A program made the translations under genes and the position numbers. Of a DNA stretch of 64,000 nucleotides, positions 17,817 through 24,764 are shown piece after piece; positions within the stretch are counted from its first letter, which is position 1; each line of letters starts with the position of its first letter. The DNA comes from JAEUQQ01 sp963697285 (GTDB lineage Bacteria > Acidobacteriota > Vicinamibacteria > Vicinamibacterales > JAFNAJ01), in assembly GCA_963697285.1 (NCBI GenBank), contig CAVONI010000001.1, positions 310,001 to 374,000 of the forward strand, written 5' to 3'. The notes beneath the pieces are model-generated. The model worked only from the letters and a program-made list of their open reading frames with translations, was not told the origin of the DNA and searched no databases.

Positions 17817-19142
17817 ATGAGAGCTCGACCAGGGATGTTCACCGGGATGTTCATCGCGTTGTTCGCCGCGGCGATGGCACAGGCGCAGCCGCAGCCCACA
17901 CCGGCACAGCCGCCGCCGGCGCCCGGCCAGACGCGACCGCAGTCACAGCCTCCCGCGACGGGTCAGGCGCAACCGCAGCCTGCCGCCCGGCAGGCGCGGC
18001 CGCGCACGACGGGCACCCAGTCGGCGACGGCCGCCGAGAGGGCAGCGCGTATCACACGCCTTGGCACGTCAGACGCGCTGTTCCGGCGCATGACGTCGTT
18101 CGACGATATGCGGCGCATGGCAGGCGACAAGGCCGCGCAGCGCCGGGTGTCGACGGCCATGGACGCCGCAGGACTCACCGGACTCACCAGCGAGGTGCTC
18201 GCCGTCCTCAGCGCGCCCGATACCCGGCGCGTGAGTGAGGTGCGGGTCGAGCCTGGTACCCGCCTCGAGTGGATGGCCTTCCGGCAGGGCACCCGCGGGC
18301 GCATCCAGCGCCCCGCGATCTGGGCAGGCCGCCAGCCGTTCGACGCGTGGCGCTTCACCGTCGAGAGCCAGGGCACCCGCTACCACTTCCTCCTCCCCAA
18401 GGCCTGCGGCAACCTGAGTCTCGAGGGAACGGAAGCGGTGCCGCCACCGCCGCCCACCACCGTCGACGACTCCGCCGAGCGGCTGCGGCGTGAGCAGGAG
18501 GCTCGTGATCAGGCAGAACGCCAGCGCCTCGAACGCGAGCGCGCCGAGCGCGAGAAGGCGGAGGCCGATCGTCGTGCTGCCGAGGAAGCGCGGAAGGCGC
18601 AGGAGGCCGAGCAGGCGCGCCTCGCCGAGCAGCGTGAGCGCGAGCGGATCGAGCAGGAACGCCTGGCGCGCGAGCGCGTCGACTGGTTCGTCGCCGGTTA
18701 CTTCGGCAAGGAGCGTCGCGTCAGGGAAGTGGACGTCAACGGTGCGAACGGACTCTTCGTCATCGAGACCGGCCAGTGCTCGCCACTCGTCGGGGCGAAA
18801 GCTGGTGCCGACATCCGCCTGACGCCGACCTGGCGCATGGCCCCGGCCGTGGGCGTCGCCTTCAACACGGATGAGGGAGATGACTCGAGCCTCTTCGCCG
18901 AAGTGGAATTCAACCGCCACTGGGATCGCGGCTTCGTGGGCACCGGTATCGGCGTGTGGGACTTCACGCACTCCGACACGGTGGCGCCAACGTGGCTCAT
19001 CCACTTCGGCCGCGAGATCCATCGCCAGGCCAACGAGAACCGGCTGTTCCTGGTCGCCGAGGGGCGCCTGTTCCTCAACGCGCTCGACGACATCGACAAC
19101 AACTACCAGTTCTGGGGCGGCCTGCGATACGTCGTCCGCTGA
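17817..19142 (+). CDS. Exported outer-membrane-type protein with long charged helix (paralogue A)
   Basis: 441 residues. A signal peptide (FIALFAAAMAQAQ) is followed by a Pro/Gln/Ala-rich linker (about 24-75) and a conserved head domain (about 78-205, containing LTSEVLAVLSAPDTRRVSEV and FLLPKACGNLSL). A roughly 70-residue Arg/Glu/Ala-rich uninterrupted helix (about 219-288) precedes a C-terminal beta-rich domain (about 289-441) ending DDIDNNYQFWGGLRYVVR. The closing aromatic/Arg strand and alternating strands suggest an outer-membrane beta-barrel. Head and tail match the protein at 20426, which has a different centre. Function unknown; the helix could span the periplasm. Confidence 0.7.
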   Translation: MRARPGMFTGMFIALFAAAMAQAQPQPTPAQPPPAPGQTRPQSQPPATGQAQPQPAARQARPRTTGTQSATAAERAARITRLGTSDALFRRMTSFDDMRRMAGDKAAQRRVSTAMDAAGLTGLTSEVLAVLSAPDTRRVSEVRVEPGTRLEWMAFRQGTRGRIQRPAIWAGRQPFDAWRFTVESQGTRYHFLLPKACGNLSLEGTEAVPPPPPTTVDDSAERLRREQEARDQAERQRLERERAEREKAEADRRAAEEARKAQEAEQARLAEQRERERIEQERLARERVDWFVAGYFGKERRVREVDVNGANGLFVIETGQCSPLVGAKAGADIRLTPTWRMAPAVGVAFNTDEGDDSSLFAEVEFNRHWDRGFVGTGIGVWDFTHSDTVAPTWLIHFGREIHRQANENRLFLVAEGRLFLNALDDIDNNYQFWGGLRYVVR

Positions 19143-19155
19143 GCAGGGCGCGTGA

Positions 19156-19184
19156 CGGAGGCGGTCGCCCGACGACCGCCTCCG
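19156..19184 (+). terminator. Terminator-like hairpin
   Basis: CGGAGGCGGTCG (19156-19167) pairs perfectly with CGACCGCCTCCG (19173-19184) over a 5-base loop, 13 nt after the paralogue A stop. Confidence 0.65.
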
Positions 19185-19290
19185 GGCGCACGTGTCTCGC
19201 ACTTCATGCTTCGGTGTGGCCGGTCCTCCCGCGACCTCGCGTCGGGATGCGATGGGTGCTCACGAATGTCTCACGCGAAAGGGCGCGACC

Positions 19291-19602
19291 ATGCAAAGAC
19301 GTGGACTGATGATCGGAATCGGCGCATTCCTCGTGGTCGTGTCGTTGGCGGCTGTCGTGTCGTCGATGTCGCACGTCTGGGTGCAGAGCGCTGCGGTCGA
19401 GCGTTACAACGAGGAACCTGACACGTCACGTGCTCCATCGCTCCTCGCCGTGATCGGCGGCCTGGGACTCGCGGGCGGCTTCACCCTGATCGGCATCGGG
19501 ATGGGACGATGGGGGCGGCCTCGTCGACCGCTCAACGAGGCCGACTACACCGGCCCGGGCACGTCGAACGACTCCCACGGGACGCCGCCGCGGGTGGTCT
19601 GA
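19291..19602 (+). CDS. Two-span membrane protein of unknown function
   Basis: 103 residues from ATG 19291. One span at about 6-27 (LMIGIGAFLVVVSLAAVVSS), a periplasmic or extracellular loop with Trp and charged residues, a second span at about 50-72 (LLAVIGGLGLAGGFTLIGIG), and a hydrophilic tail. The ribosome site is weak (AAAGGGC), so the start is not certain. No family recognised. Confidence 0.55.
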   Translation: MQRRGLMIGIGAFLVVVSLAAVVSSMSHVWVQSAAVERYNEEPDTSRAPSLLAVIGGLGLAGGFTLIGIGMGRWGRPRRPLNEADYTGPGTSNDSHGTPPRVV

Positions 19603-19682
19603 GCGGGCTTGTCTGGGGGCCCGCGGCGAATCATCTGCAGGTGCGGAACACCGGGTCGGGCTCGTCTCGTAGATCATCAGGC

Positions 19683-20255
19683 ATGGACCGGAAGAACAAG
19701 GTCGCTCCGAAGGCGGCACCCTCCACGCGAGCGGCACGCCCGGCACGCCGGGTCGGGTCGGCACGCCCCACGACGCCCCTTCACGCCATCATCGAGGGCA
19801 CGTGCTCGTTGCGCATCCCCGACGTGCCGTCGCCGCCGCCACTCGACGGCTACGCCTTGCGGTGCAAGATCGAGTTCTCGGCCGACCGCAGGGTGGTCAC
19901 GCTCCACGGCTTCGATCCGCTCTCGACACCGGAGTACGCCGCCACCGTGGGCTTCGTCACGGTGACGAACTCCACGACCGTGCACCTGCGGTCGGCCAGG
20001 CCTGGCACGGTGTCGCGTGATGGACACGTGGAGATCCCGATCGTGCTGCACTTCGATCACTCGGTGGATGCGCCGTTCGTCGAGGAAGACAGCGACATCG
20101 CCCTCACGCTGAGCACCCGTCGTCAGGGCGGGCGTCCCGTCGGCGCCGACGGCGCGGTGACGCTGGTGGGCGAGGGGACCTTCGACGGCGGGCACCTGGC
20201 CGGCAAGCGGTGCGTCCTCACCTACATCGCCACCGTCGCCCCGATGCCGTGGTAG
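19683..20255 (+). CDS. Hypothetical beta-rich cytoplasmic protein
   Basis: 190 residues from ATG 19683. A basic, Ala/Arg/Pro-rich start (about 1-30) is followed by a beta-strand-rich body with alternating hydrophobic residues (ALRCKIEFSADRRVVTLHGF, HVEIPIVLHFDHSVDAPFVE). No signal peptide, membrane span or known motif. Coding is supported by consistent codon-position composition and a clean stop. It lies between two envelope-protein genes on the same strand. I do not recognise the family. Confidence 0.55.
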   Translation: MDRKNKVAPKAAPSTRAARPARRVGSARPTTPLHAIIEGTCSLRIPDVPSPPPLDGYALRCKIEFSADRRVVTLHGFDPLSTPEYAATVGFVTVTNSTTVHLRSARPGTVSRDGHVEIPIVLHFDHSVDAPFVEEDSDIALTLSTRRQGGRPVGADGAVTLVGEGTFDGGHLAGKRCVLTYIATVAPMPW

Positions 20256-20282
20256 GGGAGGCGTTCCCGGGCCGGAAACACC

Positions 20283-20318
20283 GACGGCGGCGTGCAACGA
20301 CGCCCGCCGCCCGCGTCG
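20283..20318 (+). terminator. Imperfect terminator-like hairpin, relative of that at 24708
   Basis: Shortly after the 20255 stop, the sequence after GAAACACCG reads GACGGCGGCGTGC ... GCCCGCCGCC. This is an imperfect stem closely related in sequence to the perfect hairpin at 24708-24737. Confidence 0.4.
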
Positions 20319-20425
20319 GCTGCGCGAATGTTCGACCGTCCGGACGAGGAGCACGCGTGGCGTGAAGTGGATAGCGGCCACGGCCGGCCAACTGCTATCC
20401 TCCTCCCACTCATGCGGAGGATTGA

Positions 20426-22039
20426 ATGACTGCTATCTGGAACAAGGCGAGCGCGGCACTGGTCGCGATGGCGGCCGTGGGGTTGCTCACGACCGCTGCC
20501 GACGCGGGCGCGCAGCAGCACAGGATGACGAGGCTGGGGAGCCCGGCAACACGGATCACCCCGCCAATCAAGGACACAGCCGGACTGCAGAAGACATTTG
20601 CCGTCCCGCGGAATCAGGCTGCCCTCAGCCGGGTGCTCGACAAGGCCGGGCTCACGAAGCTGACGCCGCAGGTGCTGTCGGCCATCACCGACGGCCGCGT
20701 CACCGAGACATCGGTGGCGCCGGGCACCGCGATCCAGTGGATGGCGTTGCGACGCGCCGGCAAGGCCGACGTCGTCTCTGACGCCGTGTGGGCGGGCAAA
20801 CAGCCGTTCGAGGCCTTCGCGTTCTCGGTGGATGACGGCGTGAAACGCTACAACTTCGTGGTGCCCAAGGCGTGCGGCAACCTCGCGCTGGTCTCGGTGA
20901 CCGACGTGCCGTTGCCCGAGTGTGTTCACGTGGCGGTCAGCCGCTCGTGCGAGACCAAGCAGGCGACATTCACGGCCTCCGGCACCGCGATCTCGACGAA
21001 GCAGGCGACGAAGGTCACCGTGTTCCGCGATGCATCGAAGGTCGGCGAGATGCTGCCCGAGGGCTTCACGCTCACGCTGCCCGTGCAGGCTGGCCGCTAC
21101 ACGTTCATGGCGACCGACACCCACGGACGCGAGTACGGCACGTGCGAGCGCGACCTGACGGTCGAGGCCTGCGCGGCCCCGCCGCCAGTGGCCCCGCCGA
21201 CTCCTCCCCCCGCGCCGACCTCATGCGGCGCGCTGCTCACCGCCACCCGCGTGTCGGGCGGCCTGAACATGGTCATCGACGGGTCGGCGAGTGCCGCGGG
21301 TGCATCACCGGCCGCGCGGGCCCATCTCACGCTGGTGGGGCCGGATGGCACCGTGCTGCCGTTCACGCACGACGGCACGCAGAAGTCCGAGCTCGAACTT
21401 GCGCCGCCCTTCCAGGCAACGCTGTTCGTGCAGAAGGCCAAGCCGGGGACCTACACGCTGCGCGCAAAGACGTCGAGCGCCGATCCCAGAGCCGAAGGGC
21501 GGTCGTGCGAGTCGACGGTGCTCGTGCCCGAGAACGACACGGTCGACTGGGTCACCGACGGGGCCTTCGGCAAGCAGCGTCGCCAGTACGAACTCGCGGC
21601 GATCGCGCCGGCCACGGGCACGATCGAGCCGGGGTTCTGCGACCCGATGCTGGGCGTCAAGACGGGCCCGTTGTTCTGGTTCAGTGATGAGCGGGCGAGC
21701 TTCGTGCCCTCCATCGGCGCCGCGTTCATGTTCGGCGACCTGGGACGCTTCGAAGGCAACGACAACGACTACAACAACATGTCGGTGTTCCTCGAAGGCG
21801 TCGTCAACTACCACTTCAGCCCACGGGGCGCCTTCATCGGCACCGGGCTCGGCTGGTGGGACCTCTTCGACGGCGATCACGACACGGGCGCCTGGATCGT
21901 GAACTTCGGCGCTCCGCTGAAGAAGTCGGCGAAGGGCGACCTGCTCGTCATCGGCGAGGGGCGTGCGTTCTTCGATGCTCCCGACGGCGTCGACAACAAC
22001 TACCAGATGTGGGGCGGCCTCCGCTACGTCTGGCGCTGA
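20426..22039 (+). CDS. Exported outer-membrane-type protein with Ig-like centre (paralogue B)
   Basis: 537 residues from ATG 20426, with GCGGAGG upstream. A signal peptide (about 1-30) is followed by the head domain shared with the 17817 protein (LTPQVLSAITDGRVTETSVA; FVVPKACGNLAL). Two beta-sandwich-like segments follow (about 175-250 and 265-370), each ending with a Cys-containing strand (GTCERDLTVEAC; GRSCESTVLVP) and linked by Pro-rich APPPVAPPTPPPAPTSCG. The C-terminal beta domain ends DGVDNNYQMWGGLRYVWR as in paralogue A. Paired Cys residues suggest disulphides in the periplasm or outside. Role unknown; the barrel-like tail suggests outer-membrane anchoring. Confidence 0.7.
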   Translation: MTAIWNKASAALVAMAAVGLLTTAADAGAQQHRMTRLGSPATRITPPIKDTAGLQKTFAVPRNQAALSRVLDKAGLTKLTPQVLSAITDGRVTETSVAPGTAIQWMALRRAGKADVVSDAVWAGKQPFEAFAFSVDDGVKRYNFVVPKACGNLALVSVTDVPLPECVHVAVSRSCETKQATFTASGTAISTKQATKVTVFRDASKVGEMLPEGFTLTLPVQAGRYTFMATDTHGREYGTCERDLTVEACAAPPPVAPPTPPPAPTSCGALLTATRVSGGLNMVIDGSASAAGASPAARAHLTLVGPDGTVLPFTHDGTQKSELELAPPFQATLFVQKAKPGTYTLRAKTSSADPRAEGRSCESTVLVPENDTVDWVTDGAFGKQRRQYELAAIAPATGTIEPGFCDPMLGVKTGPLFWFSDERASFVPSIGAAFMFGDLGRFEGNDNDYNNMSVFLEGVVNYHFSPRGAFIGTGLGWWDLFDGDHDTGAWIVNFGAPLKKSAKGDLLVIGEGRAFFDAPDGVDNNYQMWGGLRYVWR

Positions 22040-22065
22040 CGACACGTACGCGGGTTGACGATCGA

Positions 22066-22098
22066 TTGGCGGGGGCTGCAGTTGGCGGCCCCCGTCAA
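22066..22098 (+). terminator. Terminator-like hairpin
   Basis: TTGGCGGGGGCTGC and GCGGCCCCCGTCAA pair over 14 positions (two of them G-T) around a short loop, 27 nt after the paralogue B stop. Confidence 0.55.
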
Positions 22099-22143
22099 TG
22101 ACACCTTGACGCGTGCAACGCTGCGGATGCAGTGTTGCACACC

Positions 22144-23085
22144 ATGGAATCACGAGATCTTGGCCTCCTGGTGGCCCTCGACGCGCTGCTGCAGGAAGGC
22201 AGCGTGACACGGGCGGCGCTGCGCCTCGGCCTGAGCACGCCGGCGGCCAGCCACGCGCTGGCGCGCATCCGCGAGCGCCTGGGTGACCCACTGCTGGTCA
22301 GGTCGGGCCGGTCGATGTCACGCACCCCGCGTGCAGAGGCGCTCCGGCCGCTGGTGCGCAACCTGCTCGAAGACGCCTCGCTGGTGCTGTCACCTGCCGG
22401 GGCCTTCGACCCGCGAGCCCTCGAGCGCACGTTCACCATCTACGCCACCGACCACGCGCTCCTGGTGCTGGGCCCGGCGGTGATCCGCCTGGTCTCGGCC
22501 GAGGCGCCCGGTGCCGCGCTGCGGTTCCTTCCCAGCGTCGTCGACGACTGGGTGCCGTTGCGCGACGGCGCCGCCGACCTGTCAATCTGCCTGCCCGGGT
22601 CCTTTCCACCTGAGTTCCGCACGCGGCCGTTGCTGACCGAGCGCTTCGTGTGCATCGTCCGCCACGACCACCCGCGCGTCGGACGCCGCCTCACGCTCGA
22701 CACCTTCCTCGCGCTCGATCACATCGTCGTCGCGCCGCTGGGCAAGCCGAGCCACGTCGACACGGTGCTCGCGGAGCGCGGCCTGAAGCGTCGCATCCAG
22801 TGCGCCGTCCCCTACTTCGCCGCCGCGCTCCACCTCGTGTCGGACAGCGATGCCGTGCTCACCGTGTCGGAGAGCGCTGCACGCGCGGTCGCGGCCACCT
22901 TGCCCCTTCGCGTGCTCGAGCCGCCGCTCCCGCTGCCCACGTACCCCGTCAACCTGCTCTGGCACCCCCGCCTCGAGAACGAGCCGGCGAACTGCTGGCT
23001 CCGCGAGGTGTTCGTGCGGGCCGCTGCCGGCAAGACCCACGCCCCCACCGCCCGGTCGTCGCGGCGGAGGACGCCGCCGCGATGA
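22144..23085 (+). CDS. LysR-family transcriptional regulator (NodD-like)
   Basis: 313 residues from ATG 22144; GTG and TTG codons four and three codons earlier are alternatives. The N-terminal winged helix reads LGLLVALDALLQEGSVTRAA with the recognition helix LRLGLSTPAASHALARIRER. The rest is a periplasmic-binding-protein-like effector domain (about 90-295). NodD-type members have the LxLLxALDALL start seen here. A dyad (23181-23207) sits between this gene and the DJ-1-like and oxidoreductase genes, its probable targets. The ligand is unknown. Confidence 0.87.
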   Translation: MESRDLGLLVALDALLQEGSVTRAALRLGLSTPAASHALARIRERLGDPLLVRSGRSMSRTPRAEALRPLVRNLLEDASLVLSPAGAFDPRALERTFTIYATDHALLVLGPAVIRLVSAEAPGAALRFLPSVVDDWVPLRDGAADLSICLPGSFPPEFRTRPLLTERFVCIVRHDHPRVGRRLTLDTFLALDHIVVAPLGKPSHVDTVLAERGLKRRIQCAVPYFAAALHLVSDSDAVLTVSESAARAVAATLPLRVLEPPLPLPTYPVNLLWHPRLENEPANCWLREVFVRAAAGKTHAPTARSSRRRTPPR

Positions 23086-23180
23086 GCGTCATCATCCGCC
23101 GTGCCCGGTGCGCTCCAGCGGCGGAGCGGACGCCCCCCGCCGTGATCGCATGCCTGAGATCGATGGCGGTGAATATTGCA

Positions 23181-23207
23181 TGGCATGAAACACAGGCTTG
23201 CATGCCA
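23181..23207. promoter_or_regulatory. Candidate LysR operator upstream of the DJ-1-like gene
   Basis: TGGCATG (23181-23187) and CATGCCA (23201-23207) are perfect inverted repeats separated by 13 bases, in a locally AT-richer stretch (AATATTGCATGG nearby). LysR proteins bind such interrupted dyads. It lies 68 nt before the start at 23275. Confidence 0.45.
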
Positions 23208-23274
23208 GTGCATTGATTGAATGCATCCCGTCGCTCTACCGTGGCTGCGTCCGTTGTCACGAGGAGCACGTCCG

Positions 23275-24021
23275 ATGAGCGCGAACCTGAACCTGACCAA
23301 TCCCGCCGCCCGCAGGCGCATCCTGCTGGTGGTTGCGAATCCCTCCACGTCCACGACCACCGGCTGGCCGGTCGGCTTCTGGTGGGCCGAACTCACGCAC
23401 CCGTACTGGGTCTTCGTCGAAGCCGGCTACGAGGTCGACGTGCGCAGTCCGCTGGGCGGTGCACTTCAGGCCGACGGCTACAGCGATCCCGAAGACGCGA
23501 GCGGCTACTCAGCCCACGACATCCTCAGCCTCGGGTTCAAGAAGTCTCCAGGGCACGCGGCGCTGCTGGCGAACACGCCGAGCATCGCGGATGTCGATCC
23601 GGCTGCCTACGACGGCATCTTCCTGGCCGGCGGGCAGTCGCCGATGTTCACCTTCCGTCGCAACACCGCACTCGAACGCCTCGTCGCCCGTTTCTACGAG
23701 GCCGGCAAGGTCACCGCCCTGGTGTGCCACGCGACGTGCCTGCTGCTCGACACGACGTTGTCGAACGGCGACCTCCTCGTGAAGGGCAAGACGTGGACGG
23801 GGTTCGCCAACAGCGAGGAGCAGTTCGCCGACAGCGTCGTGGGCACGCGGATCCAGCCGTTCTGGATCGAAGACGAGGCGCGGAAGATCCCCGGCACCAA
23901 CTTCATCGTCGACCAGATGTTCAGGGAGTTCGCGGTGCGCGACGGCCGGTTGATTACCGGCCAGCAGCAGTACTCGGGTGCCGCTGCGGCCCGCCTTGTC
24001 GTGGAAGCGATCGGCCGCTGA
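23275..24021 (+). CDS. Type 1 glutamine amidotransferase-like protein (DJ-1/Hsp31 superfamily)
   Basis: 248 residues from ATG 23275, with CGAGGAG upstream. The nucleophile elbow TALVCHATCLLL places the reactive Cys at 151 with His152 beside it. DGIFLAGGQSPMF forms the conserved glycine turn before it, and FVEAGYEVDVRSPLGG is the expected second strand. DJ-1/Hsp31-type proteins act as glyoxalases or in oxidative-stress response; which one cannot be told here. It follows a LysR gene and is 31 nt before the NADP-binding oxidoreductase, so the pair may handle reactive carbonyl or quinone stress. Confidence 0.82.
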   Translation: MSANLNLTNPAARRRILLVVANPSTSTTTGWPVGFWWAELTHPYWVFVEAGYEVDVRSPLGGALQADGYSDPEDASGYSAHDILSLGFKKSPGHAALLANTPSIADVDPAAYDGIFLAGGQSPMFTFRRNTALERLVARFYEAGKVTALVCHATCLLLDTTLSNGDLLVKGKTWTGFANSEEQFADSVVGTRIQPFWIEDEARKIPGTNFIVDQMFREFAVRDGRLITGQQQYSGAAAARLVVEAIGR

Positions 24022-24052
24022 CGAACCGGAGCAGGACGCGAGGACAACGATC

Positions 24053-24688
24053 ATGACCATTGCATTCATCGGATACGGCAACGTGGGCGGCGCGCTTGCC
24101 GACCGCCTTCAGCGCGCCGGGCACGACGTCACGCTGGCAGCGGCAGATCCGGCATCAGACAGCGTGACGAGGCTCCTGGCCAGGAACCCGCGGCTGCGGG
24201 TGTCGTCGCCACGCGAGGCGGTGCAGGCGTCGGAGGTCGTGGTGCTCGCGACGCCGTTCCAGGCCAACGAGCAGGCCCTGGCGGCCGTCGCCGCAGAACT
24301 CGAGGCGAAGGTCCTCATCGACTGCACGAACCCCGTGGGGCCTGGCCTGGCGCACGGTCTCGGCAGCGCGCGATCGGGCACCGAGATGATCCAGGCGCTG
24401 CTGCCCGCCACGAAGGTGGTCAAGGCGTTCAGCATCTACGGCTTCGAGAACTTCGAGGACTCAGCCTACCCCGGGTACGACGTCAAGCCCGTCATGATGT
24501 TCTGCGGCAACGACCGACAGGCCAAGCAGACGGTGGCTGGATTGATCGCGCAACTGGGCTGGCAACCGCTCGACGTCGGCGGGGCCGAGCAGGCCCTGCA
24601 CCTCGAGCACATGACGCTGATGTGGGTGCGCATGGTGCGCGTGGGCGGGCATTCGCCACACGTGGTGTGGGCAGCGCTGACGCGCTGA
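24053..24688 (+). CDS. NADPH-dependent F420 reductase-like oxidoreductase
   Basis: 211 residues from ATG 24053, preceded by GCGAGGA. The N-terminal Rossmann motif MTIAFIGYGNVGGALADRL (GxGxxG), EVVVLATPFQAN and LIDCTNPVGPGLAHG match the NAD(P)-binding domain shared by F420-dependent NADP reductases and the F420-reductase-like family common in non-F420 bacteria. It ends with a helix containing LHLEHMTLMWVRM. The natural partner substrate is unknown. Same strand and short gap indicate cotranscription with the DJ-1-like gene. Confidence 0.82.
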   Translation: MTIAFIGYGNVGGALADRLQRAGHDVTLAAADPASDSVTRLLARNPRLRVSSPREAVQASEVVVLATPFQANEQALAAVAAELEAKVLIDCTNPVGPGLAHGLGSARSGTEMIQALLPATKVVKAFSIYGFENFEDSAYPGYDVKPVMMFCGNDRQAKQTVAGLIAQLGWQPLDVGGAEQALHLEHMTLMWVRMVRVGGHSPHVVWAALTR

Positions 24689-24707
24689 GGCGCCGGTGAA
24701 AACACCA

Positions 24708-24737
24708 ACGGCGGCGTGCATCGAAGCACGCCGCCGT
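24708..24737. terminator. Bidirectional terminator hairpin
   Basis: ACGGCGGCGTGC (24708-24719) and GCACGCCGCCGT (24726-24737) form a perfect 12-bp stem with a 6-base loop between two convergent genes. Confidence 0.7.
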
Positions 24738-24764
24738 CGGTCGAGCACTCACATCACTTCAGCG

